Source of the DNA: Actinomadura macra NBRC 14102
GTDB taxonomy: Bacteria; Actinomycetota; Actinomycetes; Streptosporangiales; Streptosporangiaceae
Reading direction: 5' to 3'
NCBI RefSeq assembly: GCF_001552215.1
Contig: NZ_BCQT01000029.1
Coordinates: 1 to 46,276, forward strand
DNA length: 46,276 bases
Below are positions 24,761 to 32,638 of the stretch, one piece after another. Within the stretch, counting starts at the first letter, position 1, and each line of letters begins with the position of its first letter. The notes under the pieces are model-generated. The model ran no database searches. It was not told the origin of the DNA and saw only the letters and a program-made list of their open reading frames with translations. The translations under genes were made by a program, and so were the position numbers.

Positions 24761-25023
24761 CAGACGATCAGTTCGTCGACGAAACACCACCGCCAGTCCT
24801 CGCCCGGCTCGAACGACCGGACGATCGGGTGGCCCTCCTTCCCGAAGTGCCGGGTTGCGTGCCGCTGGGGCGAGGAATCGCAGCAGCCGACGTGTCCGCA
24901 GCTCAGACACAGCCGCAGGTGCACCCACCGGGTGCCCTCCGCCAGGCACTCCTCGCATCCCTGCGGGGTGTTCGGAGACGGGTCCTGCGCCGGGACGAAC
25001 CGTACATGCTCACAGGTAGCCAT
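24760..25023 (-). CDS. UBP-type zinc-finger protein
   Basis: An 87-residue single zf-UBP domain. It has the ordered metal ligands CEHV near residue 4, CEECLAEG at about 26, CLSCGHVGCC at about 43, then HATRHFGKEGHPIV and FEPGEDWRWCFVDE. In eukaryotes this fold binds the free C-terminus of ubiquitin; stand-alone bacterial copies are frequent in actinobacteria and have no assigned role. ATG at 25023 starts it. It overlaps the exporter start by one base, so the two are co-translated, and lies 52 bases after gmd. Its link to export is unexplained. Confidence 0.88.
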   Translation of the reverse strand: MATCEHVRFVPAQDPSPNTPQGCEECLAEGTRWVHLRLCLSCGHVGCCDSSPQRHATRHFGKEGHPIVRSFEPGEDWRWCFVDELIV

Positions 25024-25075
25024 GGCAGCATCGTCGCACGCCACCGGCCCTTCGATCACGGACGCCGGGCGGAGA

Positions 25076-26122
25076 TCACCAGTGGTCGGGAGCGAACGGC
25101 TCGTCCTCGGGGCGCGCGGACTCCGACAGCAGCCGCAGATCCGACTCGACCATCATCGTCACCAGGCCCTCGAAGGTCACCTCGGGCTCCCAGCCGAGCT
25201 GCTCGCGCGCCTTCTTCGGGTCGGCGCACAGCAGGTCGACCTCGGCCGGGCGGGTGTACCGGGCGTCCAGGACGACGTGCTCCTCCCAGTCCAGGCCCGC
25301 CGTACGGAACGCGAAGTCCACCAGTTCCCGGACCGACTGCGTCTGCCCGGTTCCGATGACGTAGTCCTCCGGCGCGTCCTGCGCCAGCATGAGCCGCATC
25401 GCGCGGGCGTAGTCGCCGGCGTAGCCCCAGTCGCGCCGCGCCTCCAGGTTGCCGAGCCGCAACTCGCTCGCCACCCCCAGTTTGATGCGCGCCACGCCGA
25501 GCGACACCTTCCGGGTGACGAACTCCGCGCCGCGGCGCGGCGACTCGTGGTTGAACAGGATCCCGCTCACCGCGAACATCCCGTAGGACTCGCGGTAGTT
25601 CTGCGTGATGTAGTGCCCGTAGCTCTTGGCGACGCCGTACGGGCTGCGGGGGTGGAACGGCGTCTTCTCGTTCTGCGGCGTCTCCCGGACCATCCCGAAC
25701 ATCTCCGAGGAGGACGCCTGGTAGAAGCGGATCTGCCCGCCCCCAGGGGTCCGGGACGGGCTGATGCCCGACACCACGCGGATCGCCTCCAGGGTCCGCA
25801 GTACGCCCATCCCGGTCACCTCGGCGGTCAGCTCCGCCTGCTGCCACGACATGGGGACGTAGGAGATCGCGCCGAGGTTGTAGACCTCGTCCGGCTGGAC
25901 CCGCTCCACCGCCGAGATCAGGCTGCCCTGGTCCAGCAGGTCCCCGGTGGTGATCTGGACGTCGCCGATGTGCTTGCGCAGCCGGGACACGTGCGGATTC
26001 GCCTGCCCGCGCACCAGACCCCACACCTCGTACCCCTGCTCAAGCAGATGCTCGGCCAGGTACGAGCCGTCCTGCCCGGTGATGCCGGTGATGAGTGCTC
26101 GCCTGGACAGCGGATCCTCCAT
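25076..26122 (-). CDS. gmd: GDP-mannose 4,6-dehydratase
   Basis: A 348-residue short-chain dehydrogenase/reductase of the extended (NDP-sugar) class. NADP-binding glycine motif ALITGITGQDGSYLAEHLLE, then YNLGAISYVPMSWQQ, the catalytic Thr/Ser region FYQASSSEMFGMVRETPQNE and the Tyr-Lys pair in PYGVAKSYGHY. These are diagnostic of Gmd, which converts GDP-mannose to GDP-4-keto-6-deoxymannose, the first step to GDP-fucose, GDP-rhamnose or related deoxysugars. ATG at 26122 is preferred because it lies just before the NADP motif. No fucose synthase or reductase follows in the window, so the product sugar cannot be named. Cytosolic. Confidence 0.95.
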   Translation of the reverse strand: MEDPLSRRALITGITGQDGSYLAEHLLEQGYEVWGLVRGQANPHVSRLRKHIGDVQITTGDLLDQGSLISAVERVQPDEVYNLGAISYVPMSWQQAELTAEVTGMGVLRTLEAIRVVSGISPSRTPGGGQIRFYQASSSEMFGMVRETPQNEKTPFHPRSPYGVAKSYGHYITQNYRESYGMFAVSGILFNHESPRRGAEFVTRKVSLGVARIKLGVASELRLGNLEARRDWGYAGDYARAMRLMLAQDAPEDYVIGTGQTQSVRELVDFAFRTAGLDWEEHVVLDARYTRPAEVDLLCADPKKAREQLGWEPEVTFEGLVTMMVESDLRLLSESARPEDEPFAPDHW

Positions 26123-26286
26123 GGCCGAAGGGAACAGACGCGTGACCGCCACGGGAAGAATCCCGCGGCGAGCGTGGCTTATGAGGTTAGCGACCCCCTT
26201 GCGATGCTGACGAGGGAGGGCGTCGTTTGAACCGAATTTGCTTCTGGTTCATGCCGGCGGTCCGTCCGCGCAGGTGCGCGGGGCCC

Positions 26287-26321
26287 GTCACATGGCGCGG
26301 GGCCGGTCACGTGGCGCGGGG
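26287..26321 (+). repeat. 19-bp-period direct repeat before folP2
   Basis: GTCACATGGCGCGGGG (26287-26302) and GTCACGTGGCGCGGGG (26306-26321), one mismatch, immediately upstream of the folP2 start. It may be an operator pair or a local duplication. Confidence 0.5.
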
Positions 26322-26350
26322 TGCCCTCCCTGTGCCACGGTGTGATCACC

Positions 26351-27190
26351 ATGAGCGATCCACACCTGGCCCCGCTGCGGCTGAACGGGCGCGAGATCGG
26401 TCCCCGGGCCATCATGGCGGTGGTGAACCGCACGCCCGACTCCTTCTTCGACAAGGGCGCCACCTACGCCTTCGACGCGGCCCTGGACGCCGCTGGACGG
26501 GCCGTCGAGGACGGCGCCGACATCATCGACATCGGCGGTGTCAAGGCCGGGCCCGGCGAGGACGTCGGCGTCGCCGAGGAACTGCGGCGCGTGGTGGACC
26601 TCGTCGCCGCCGTCCGCGACCGGTATCCCACCGTGGTGATCAGCGTCGACACCTGGCGGGCCGAGGTCGGCGAGGCCGTCGCGCGGGCGGGTGCGGACCT
26701 GCTGAACGACACCTGGGGCGGTCCCGACCCACGCCTCGCCGAGGTCGCCGCCGCGCACGGGATCGGGCTGGTCTGCTCGCACGCCGGCGCCCTGGACCCG
26801 CGCACCCGACCGCACCGGATCGGCTACGGCGACGTCATGGCGGACGTGATCGGCCATGTCACCGCCGAGGCCGAGCGCGCCGTGGCGCTCGGGGTGCGCC
26901 GCGACGCGATCCTCATCGACCCCGCCCACGACTTCGGCAAGAACACCCGCCACTCGCTGGAGATCAGCCGCCGGCTCGGCGAGATGACCGCGACCGGATG
27001 GCCGGTATTGGTCGCGGTATCCAACAAGGACTTCATCGGGGAGACCCTCGGCAGACCCGTCGACAAGCGCGGCGCCGGCACCCTGGCCGTCCTGGGCGTC
27101 TCCGCCTGGCTGGGCGCCCGCGTCTTCCGCGTTCACGACGTCCCCGCGGCCCGCAGCGCCCTGACCGCCGTCCAGGCCCTGACCCCCTGA
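26351..27190 (+). CDS. folP2: FolP2-type dihydropteroate synthase homologue
   Basis: A 279-residue TIM-barrel pterin-binding protein. Signature blocks: MAVVNRTPDSFFDKGATYA, GADIIDIGGVKAGPGEDVG, VISVDTWRAEVGEAVARAGADLLNDTWGG, LIDPAHDFGKNTRHSLEISR, and a C-terminal RVFRVHDV. The NRTPDSF and DIGGVKAGPG forms match the mycobacterial FolP2 paralogue rather than authentic FolP1 (NVTPDSFSDGG). The mycobacterial paralogue has been reported not to provide normal DHPS activity in complementation tests, so its role here is open. ATG at 26351 is chosen; GTG at 26321 is inside the direct repeat. No other folate gene is nearby. Confidence 0.88.
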   Translation: MSDPHLAPLRLNGREIGPRAIMAVVNRTPDSFFDKGATYAFDAALDAAGRAVEDGADIIDIGGVKAGPGEDVGVAEELRRVVDLVAAVRDRYPTVVISVDTWRAEVGEAVARAGADLLNDTWGGPDPRLAEVAAAHGIGLVCSHAGALDPRTRPHRIGYGDVMADVIGHVTAEAERAVALGVRRDAILIDPAHDFGKNTRHSLEISRRLGEMTATGWPVLVAVSNKDFIGETLGRPVDKRGAGTLAVLGVSAWLGARVFRVHDVPAARSALTAVQALTP

Positions 27191-27265
27191 ATCGACATGC
27201 ACGGACCGGTTGAGCATCGGCTGCCTGCCATCTGACGGACGCAACGACCGCACGTTCACGTGATG

Positions 27266-27285
27266 CCGCGCTCGCCCAAGCGCGG
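27266..27285. terminator. hairpin between folP2 and the convergent CGNR gene
   Basis: CCGCGCT / AGCGCGG, 7-bp stem with six-base loop, 76 bases after folP2 and 46 bases beyond the CGNR stop. Plausible shared terminator. Confidence 0.55.
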
Positions 27286-27330
27286 TCAGAGGGCGCGCCG
27301 CCAGGCGAGCCCCCCTGGGCCGGGATTGGG

Positions 27331-27888
27331 TTAGTGCGCAGCCTCTCGCTGGCGGGCGCGGTAGGCGGCCACGTGCATGCGGTTGCCGCAGGTGCGGCTG
27401 TCGCAGTAGCGGCGGCAGCGGTTGCGCGACAGGTCCACCAGGACGCGCGAGCAGTCCGGCGCCTCGCAGGTGCGCAGCCGGTCGAGCTCGCCCGCGGCCA
27501 CCACGTACGCCAGCGCCATGCCGCAGTCGGCCGCCAGGTGCTCGCCCATCGGCGCACCGGGCGCGAAGAAGTGCACGTGCCAGTCGTAGCCGTCGTGATC
27601 GGTCAGGTGCGGGGTGGCGCGAACGCCGCCGATCACTTCGTTGACGAGCCGCACCGCGGTCGGCACATCGGTGGCGCGGAACACGGCGTGGAACTGGTCG
27701 CGCAGCCTCCTGGCCTGGGCCACGTCGGCCTCGGTGAGGTCGGGCACGTCGCTGAAGGCGTTGCGCCCGATGAACGCGCGCAGGCCGGGCAGCCCGTCGA
27801 GCTCCTCCGCGCCAGACGCCGCGGCACTGGTGTTGATCAGGTCGACGACGACGGCGAGCGCGTGCTCGGTGTCATGAGTGAAGATCAC
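27331..27888 (-). CDS. CGNR zinc-finger (ABATE) regulator
   Basis: A 185-residue protein. The N-terminal ABATE domain (FTHDTEHALAVVVDLINTS, then helices to about 140) is followed by a C-terminal CGNR zinc finger: CEAPDCSRVLVDLSRNRCRRYCDSRTCGNRMHVAAYRARQ, in which the CxxxxC...CxxxxCGNR cysteines bind zinc. These are stress-linked, DNA-binding actinobacterial regulators. It faces folP2 and is divergent from the antiporter at 28189, with a 300-base gap between; it may regulate that gene. Ligand unknown. Confidence 0.9.
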   Translation of the reverse strand: MIFTHDTEHALAVVVDLINTSAAASGAEELDGLPGLRAFIGRNAFSDVPDLTEADVAQARRLRDQFHAVFRATDVPTAVRLVNEVIGGVRATPHLTDHDGYDWHVHFFAPGAPMGEHLAADCGMALAYVVAAGELDRLRTCEAPDCSRVLVDLSRNRCRRYCDSRTCGNRMHVAAYRARQREAAH

Positions 27889-28188
27889 GATGACTCCAGT
27901 CTCGGGGGACCGGGGCCTCTGGCTCCAGGGGTTCCACCCCCAGACCCCCGGCGCGGTACGGGGGTCGTACGCCCGGCGTCGTCGCCGGGACCGGAACGCG
28001 GCCCGGCCTCAACCATATGACGGCGGAGCACCTCGTCCGCGCAGGGTTCGCACTGAGACCTCCGGCGAGCCGCGCCCCGCGGTCCCGCCGTCGCTCGCCA
28101 GCGGGCCGGCGTGCGCCCTGCCGGAACGTTCCAGCAGCGGTTGCGGGCGCGCGCGAGTACCCCGCGGCGTTCGGGACATGATCACGCC
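27889..28188. other. divergent intergenic region with REP-like hairpins
   Basis: 300 bases between the CGNR regulator (minus) and the antiporter (plus). Contains hairpin CCCGGCG-4-CGCCGGG (27972-27989) and a C/G-run element (27925-27952, containing CAGGGGTTCCACCCCCAG) of the style found as dispersed intergenic repeats in actinobacteria. No gene seen. Confidence 0.45.
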
Positions 28189-29766
28189 GTGGGGGAGGAC
28201 CGGCTCTTCATCGTCTTCCTGGTCGTCGCCGTGGTGGTGCTGCTGGCCCGCGCGCTCGCCGGGCGGCTGCGCGTGCCCGACGCGATCCTGCTCGTCCTGC
28301 TCGGCATGGCGGCGGGTTTCGTGCCCGCGCTGCCCGAGGTGGTGGTCTCGCCCGACCTGGTGCTGTTCGGTTTCCTGCCGCCGCTGGTCTACCACGCCGC
28401 GTTCTTCACCGCGCCCCGTGAGGCCCGCGCCGACATCGTGCCCATCGTCACCCTGGCGTTCGGGCTCACCACCGTCACCACGGTCGCGGTCGCGGGGACG
28501 GTGCACGCCCTGCTGCCCGGGCTCGGCTGGGCCGCCGCGCTGGCATTCGGCGCGGCCGTTTCGCCCACCGACCCGGTGGCCGCGACGTCGGTGATGCAGC
28601 GGCTCGGTGCGCCGCCCCGGATGGTCACGATCCTGGAGGGCGAGAGCCTCATCAACGACGGCGCGGCGCTGACCATATTCGGCCTCGCGGCCGAGGCGCT
28701 CGGCACCGGCTTCACACCTGCCGAGGGCGCCGGACGGGTCGTCCAGGTCGTCGCCGGGGGAGTGGCGTACGGGCTGGTGCTCGGGATCGTGATCCGCCGG
28801 GTACGGCGCTCCATCAAGGACCCGGTCAGCCAGATCATCGTCTCGCTCGTCACGCCGTACCTGGCGTTCATCCCGGCGGAGAACCTGGGCGCGTCCGGTG
28901 TGCTGGCGACCGTCGTCGCGGGGTTCTCCATCGGCACGCATGGCGAGGGGGTGCTGCAGCCCGCGTCCCGGCTGGTCGGCAACGCGTTCTGGCAGATTCT
29001 GACGTTCCTGCTGGAGTCCGCGCTGTTCGTCCTGCTCGGCCTGGAGATCAGGGAGGTGCTCCGCGAGCCCGGCGGGCATACCTGGGGCGAGGTGGCGCTG
29101 ACCACGCTCGCGGTGTCGGCCGTGGTGATCGGCGTCCGGCTGCTGTGGCAGCTCGGCAGCGGGCCGCTCGCGGCCGCGGTGCCCGGCGGGCGGCGCAGCC
29201 AGGAGGGGCCCGGGTGGCGGCAGCGCACCGTGATCGGCCTCGGCGGGATGCGCGGTGCGATCTCGCTCGCCATCGCGCTGTCGCTGCCCGCCGCCGTCGG
29301 CGCCGAGCGCGGCGTGCTCATCCTGCTCACCGCACTGGTGGTGCTGATCACCTTTATCGGCCAGGCGCCGCTGCTGCCGGTCCTGCTGCGCGGGCTCGGC
29401 CTGATCGAGTCCGAGCTGCGCCGCCGGGAGGCGATGATCGCGCGCAAGGCAGGGCTCCAGGCCGCGCTGGCCCGGCTGGATGAGCTGGCCGAGGACGACG
29501 AGGTGGACGAGCAGACCGCCGAGGCGTTCCGCCAGCTGCTGGAGATCCGGCTGGATCGCCTCCGGTACTTCCTGAACAGGGAGGACACCGATGAGCAGTC
29601 GCGCCCGCCCAACACCCGGCACGTCCGCTCCGAGCTGGTCCGTGTCCAGCGCGCGAAGCTGGCCTCCCTCTACGAGCGAGGACGGATCGGCGCCGAGACG
29701 CTGCGCGAGATCAGCCGCGAACTCGACTTCGAGGACCCGGTCGTGATCAAAAAGGCGGGCTCGTAG
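28189..29766 (+). CDS. CPA1-type Na+/H+ antiporter (second copy)
   Basis: A 525-residue antiporter. The catalytic block is FGAAVSPTDPVAATSV with GESLINDGAALTIFGL, the NhaP-type ND motif; helices run from residue 4 to about 410. The cytoplasmic tail (AALARLDELAEDDEVDEQTAEAFRQLLEIR) is charged and coiled-coil-like. Sequence is clearly different from the copy at 20612-22210, so it is not a recent duplicate. GTG at 28189 starts it, with GACATGATC just upstream acting as a possible -10 region. It is divergent from the CGNR regulator and convergent with the unknown protein at 29819, with a strong terminator between. Confidence 0.92.
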   Translation: MGEDRLFIVFLVVAVVVLLARALAGRLRVPDAILLVLLGMAAGFVPALPEVVVSPDLVLFGFLPPLVYHAAFFTAPREARADIVPIVTLAFGLTTVTTVAVAGTVHALLPGLGWAAALAFGAAVSPTDPVAATSVMQRLGAPPRMVTILEGESLINDGAALTIFGLAAEALGTGFTPAEGAGRVVQVVAGGVAYGLVLGIVIRRVRRSIKDPVSQIIVSLVTPYLAFIPAENLGASGVLATVVAGFSIGTHGEGVLQPASRLVGNAFWQILTFLLESALFVLLGLEIREVLREPGGHTWGEVALTTLAVSAVVIGVRLLWQLGSGPLAAAVPGGRRSQEGPGWRQRTVIGLGGMRGAISLAIALSLPAAVGAERGVLILLTALVVLITFIGQAPLLPVLLRGLGLIESELRRREAMIARKAGLQAALARLDELAEDDEVDEQTAEAFRQLLEIRLDRLRYFLNREDTDEQSRPPNTRHVRSELVRVQRAKLASLYERGRIGAETLREISRELDFEDPVVIKKAGS

Positions 29767-29777
29767 CCGCCGCCGGT

Positions 29778-29800
29778 GCCGCCGGGCGTCACCCGGCGGC
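29778..29800. terminator. bidirectional hairpin terminator
   Basis: GCCGCCGGG / CCCGGCGGC, 9-bp stem, five-base loop CGTCA, between two convergent genes and 12 bases after the antiporter stop. Confidence 0.8.
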
Positions 29801-29818
29801 GGTTCGGTCAGCGTACGG

Positions 29819-30391
29819 TCAGCGGGCGTAGTGCGGGTCGGCGACGACGGGGTAGAACGCGTCCGCGTGCTGAACGCGCATCGTCACGATCGTGCCTTCC
29901 AGCGCGTAGTCGGCCTTCACCTGCCGGAACATCGCGTCGCTCGCCCACGGGTTGTAGAGCCGGCCGACGGTCGCGCCGTAGCGCAGGTGGACGACGTCGT
30001 AGCCCCCGGAGGGCATCGCCTCCAGCGCCAGGCCGTCGGGGAGGGAGAGCGCGAAGCGAAACTCCGAGGGCGCGTCGGGCCCGTGGATGATCGTCAGCAG
30101 CCGGACCCCGTTGTCGGTCGTCTGCGCGACGATGTCGGTGTCGAGGTCCACGCCGACGAACACCCGCAGGCTGGGCCGCAGCACCTGGGCGACCTTGTCG
30201 GACGCCGCGACGTCGATGCCCACGTGCAGGCGCTGCCCGTCCTTGGTGGGCACCCAGACGCCGTCCCGGGCGCGCTGTCCCCACGCGACGTCCGGGTTCT
30301 CCAGCTCCTGAGGCTCGTTCTTGCCCCGTGCGACGAGAATCCTTGAGGCCGCGTTCATCGCCGCGGCAGCCCCATCCCGTGCATGCCTCAT
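29819..30391 (-). CDS. conserved hypothetical protein
   Basis: A 190-residue protein, not recognised. It begins with a short polar stretch, then a mostly beta body: RLHVGIDVAASDKVAQVL, LRVFVGVDLDTDIVAQTTDNGVRLLTIIHG, FALSLPDGLALEAMPSGGYDVVHLRYG. The tail is typical of some actinobacterial beta-rich proteins: GTIVTMRVQHADAFYPVVADP ends 4 residues from the stop. No signal peptide or membrane helix is obvious with ATG 30391, which has AGGGGG six bases upstream; an in-frame ATG 11 codons later is possible. It lies next to the divergent-looking tRNA cluster and faces the antiporter. Function unknown. Confidence 0.65.
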   Translation of the reverse strand: MRHARDGAAAAMNAASRILVARGKNEPQELENPDVAWGQRARDGVWVPTKDGQRLHVGIDVAASDKVAQVLRPSLRVFVGVDLDTDIVAQTTDNGVRLLTIIHGPDAPSEFRFALSLPDGLALEAMPSGGYDVVHLRYGATVGRLYNPWASDAMFRQVKADYALEGTIVTMRVQHADAFYPVVADPHYAR

Positions 30392-30736
30392 GGCGGGCCC
30401 CCTCGCCTTCTTTCTTCACTCACGTGACATCACGCTTGTCTCGGGTTTACCACGGGATGGTCCGGCAGGACGCCACTTGGCCTGCAGTCGGTGGGATCGT
30501 GACGTTCGCCCCGTGCGTCGTTGGACCTTACACCACCCTTATACGCGCCGGTCGGGCGGCTATGGAACGCGCCGAGACACGGATGATAAGAGGGCGATCA
30601 ATGACGCCGGGCCCGCACTATCTGCGACTCGAACCTTCCGCAGAGTGACCGTGGGTTTCGGCATGCTGACGGAAAATCCTTTGCGTGAGGTCCTGCGGTC
30701 ACCCCATCCTTGACCATGTCGGGAACGAAGGTTCGA
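30392..30736. other. intergenic region upstream of the tRNA cluster
   Basis: 345 bases with no gene supported. It includes the promoter region of the minus-strand hypothetical gene and TTGACC at 30710-30715 just before the tRNA-Trp gene, without a -10 box at proper spacing. A TTGCGT (30681) and CATCCT (30705) pair is a weak alternative. Confidence 0.4.
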
Positions 30737-30808
30737 AGGGGTGAGCCACCGGTTAGGCGGCTGGTCTCCAAAACCAGCGGAAAGGGGGTTCGACTCCCTC
30801 CACCCCTG
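30737..30808 (+). tRNA. trnW: tRNA-Trp (CCA), divergent core
   Basis: Acceptor AGGGGTG pairs fully with CACCCCT; anticodon stem CTGGT/ACCAG holds loop CTCCAAA with anticodon CCA; T arm GGGGG-TTCGACT-CCCTC. A1-U72 and G73 match Trp identity. The D arm is abnormal (only GCC/GGC, no U8-R9 linker of the usual type) and the variable loop is six bases. No CCA end encoded. Confidence 0.7.
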
Positions 30809-30823
30809 CTGGAAGTGATCGAC

Positions 30824-30894
30824 GGGCTTGTGGTGTAACGGAAGCACACTTCCCTTGCAAGGAAGCGATCAGGGTTCGACTCCCTGCTGGTCCA
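30824..30894 (+). tRNA. trnA: tRNA-Ala (TGC), divergent core
   Basis: Acceptor GGGCTTG with CTGGTCC, including G3-U70, the key Ala identity pair, and A73. One U-U mismatch and two wobbles weaken the stem. D stem GTGT/GCAC, anticodon stem CTTCC/GGAAG with loop CTTGCAA (anticodon TGC), T arm CAGGG-TTCGACT-CCCTG. Seventy-one bases, no encoded CCA. Confidence 0.7.
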
Positions 30895-30939
30895 CGTGGG
30901 CGGCACCGGCCGCCGGTCGGGCGCCCCCGGCGTTGTTGA

Positions 30940-31024
30940 GGAGGGTTGGCCGAACGGTAAGGCAGCAGTTTCGAAAACTGACGTCGAGGTGAAACTCGAA
31001 GGGGTTCGACTCCCTTACCCTCCG
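30940..31024 (+). tRNA. trnS: tRNA-Ser (CGA)
   Basis: Acceptor GGAGGGT/ACCCTCC perfect, G73; D arm GCC/GGC; anticodon loop TTCGAAA (CGA) on a stem with one mismatch at its outer end; long variable arm TCGAG-6-CTCGA, the Ser class II feature; T arm AGGGG-TTCGACT-CCCTT. No encoded CCA. Confidence 0.8.
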
Positions 31025-31125
31025 CAGACGCCGGGCCGGCAAAAGGACCGGTGGAAATGATTCAGGCCGTGCACGCCGCCGCAGCGCGGTGCGCCGCCGT
31101 GGCCCTCACCGCCGGCCCCGGAAGA

Positions 31126-32463
31126 TCAGACGGGAACGGGCTCGCCCACGTTCGCGGTCTCCTTCAGGTCGGTGAGGACCTCGGTCAGCCGGTCCAGTGC
31201 GCGCGCGATCCAGGGCAGATCCGCTGGAGAGGGCGAGGCCAGGGCGGCCAGACGCTGTTCGTCGTCCTCCCCGTAGAGCAGGCTCGGAGCCACCCGCATC
31301 CGGAGCGCCGCCGGGGCGTCTCCGAACGCGCTACCGGGCAGGACGCCCATTCCGTACCGTTCCAAGAGCAACCCGGTGAGATCGGGAGCCGTGCGGATGC
31401 CGTGGCCGTTCCGCAGCGCGTCCCGCAGCGGGCCGAAGTCCGGATAGAGGTAGAAGGCCGCTTCCGGCCGCGCGACCAACGCCCCGGCGGAGGCGAACCG
31501 ATCGGCGACGGCACCGGTGATGGCGGCGTGCAGGCGGCGGCTGCGGTCGACGTGCTCGACCAACTCGGGCGGCTCGGCGAACGCGTAGGCGGCGGCGTGC
31601 TGCATCGGGGCCGGGGCGCTGGACCAGATCTCGCTCGCCACGCCCAGCACGCTGTCACGCAGCTCGCGGCCGAACGGGCCGTCCGGCAACCGGGCGACGC
31701 CCAGCCGCCACCCCCCGGCGGCGAGGCTCTTGCTCAGCGCGGTCGTCACGACGGTCCGCTCCGGAGCGAACCGCGCGGGGCTCGACACCGCGCGTCCGGG
31801 AACGTGCACCAGGTCGCGGTAGATCTCGTCCGAGACGATGACGAGGTCCAGGTCCCGTGCCACCGCGCACAGCCGGCGGACGGTGTCCTCGGAGGCGATG
31901 GTCCCGGTGGGGTTGTCGGGCAGCGTCACGATCACCGTGCGGACGGTGCGCCCCCGGGCGCGGGCCCGGACCACGGCGTCGGCGAGCAGGGCCGGGCTGG
32001 GCACGCCGCCCTCGCCGGGCGGGGTGGCCACGTGCACGGCCTCGGCCCCGGCGAGCGAGGTCTGCGCGGCGTAGGAGACCCAACTCGGCGTCGGCACCAC
32101 CACGTCCCCGCCGAGGGACATGAGCAGCGCGAACAGCAGCGGTTTGCTGCCGGGGCCGGCGACCACCACGGACGGGTCGGTGGGCAGCATCCGGCGGGTC
32201 CAGTAGCCGGCCGCGGCGGCGCGCAGTGCGGCGGACCCGGCGACGGGCCCGTAGCCGCCGCGGCCGGCCGCAGACTCGAGCTCGCGGGTCAGGGCGGGGT
32301 GAATGGGGATGCCGGCCTCGCCGAACCCGAGTGGGAGGACGGGCACCCCCTGCTTTTTCTTACGTGCGATGGCTTCGTTCACGGCGAGTGTGGCGGACAG
32401 GGGCACCGGACGTGGTGTGAAGGACAGCGGCCGGGCGGGCGTGGACGGGCTCTGGGCAGGCAT
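31126..32463 (-). CDS. PLP-dependent aminotransferase, class I/II
   Basis: A 445-residue fold-type I aminotransferase. Substrate region LPLGFGEAGIPIHPAL and GYGPVAGSAALRAAAAGYW near the N-terminus; NPTG motif in LPDNPTGTIASED; VSDEIYRDLVH contains the Asp and Tyr that hold the pyridine ring and O3; the Schiff-base lysine is in TALSKSLAAGGWRLG. ATG 32463 with GGAG upstream is better than the TTG at 32478. Amino donor and product not predictable. It is divergent from a LysR regulator at 32633, a classic arrangement, so that regulator probably controls it; upstream of the tRNA-Ser gene by about 100 bases. Confidence 0.93.
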   Translation of the reverse strand: MPAQSPSTPARPLSFTPRPVPLSATLAVNEAIARKKKQGVPVLPLGFGEAGIPIHPALTRELESAAGRGGYGPVAGSAALRAAAAGYWTRRMLPTDPSVVVAGPGSKPLLFALLMSLGGDVVVPTPSWVSYAAQTSLAGAEAVHVATPPGEGGVPSPALLADAVVRARARGRTVRTVIVTLPDNPTGTIASEDTVRRLCAVARDLDLVIVSDEIYRDLVHVPGRAVSSPARFAPERTVVTTALSKSLAAGGWRLGVARLPDGPFGRELRDSVLGVASEIWSSAPAPMQHAAAYAFAEPPELVEHVDRSRRLHAAITGAVADRFASAGALVARPEAAFYLYPDFGPLRDALRNGHGIRTAPDLTGLLLERYGMGVLPGSAFGDAPAALRMRVAPSLLYGEDDEQRLAALASPSPADLPWIARALDRLTEVLTDLKETANVGEPVPV

Positions 32464-32583
32464 CACGGCTCCAGACAAGACATAACAGGCATAAGGGAAG
32501 AGGGCATGACGGAACTACGGTCGGTGACAGATGGATCCCCGTGTGCGACCCCGGCCGGGTGTCGCTTCATGCTTGCCCGCTTT

Positions 32584-32638
32584 TAGCATCATCACAAGCG
32601 AGTCTCGTCGATGGTGACCGTAAGATGAGCTAATGCTA
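32584..32638. promoter_or_regulatory. leaderless promoter and inverted repeat at the LysR gene
   Basis: -10 box TAAGAT (32621-32626) is six bases before ATG 32633, so transcription likely starts on the ATG. TAGCAT (32584-32589) and ATGCTA (32633-32638) form distant inverted arms across this promoter, fitting LysR-type two-site binding. No good -35 box, as expected for an activated or autorepressed promoter. Confidence 0.5.

Noticed and set aside
22658..26230. 1190-codon plus-strand open frame opposite LysR, MFS, UBP and gmd
   Set aside because: Antisense shadow; composition is His/Arg/Gln-rich with no recognisable domain, while the minus strand has four clear families.
26228..26251. TGAACC / GGTTCA inverted repeat between gmd and folP2
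   Set aside because: Only 6-bp arms with a 12-base loop and no clear relation to a promoter; could be chance.
27925..27952. C/G-run hairpin between the CGNR and antiporter genes as a terminator
   Set aside because: Both flanking genes point away from it, so it cannot end either; kept only as a possible dispersed intergenic repeat.
30737..31024. tRNA cluster as an integration site of a genomic island
   Set aside because: No integrase, no duplicated tRNA 3-prime end and no phage genes within the window on either side.
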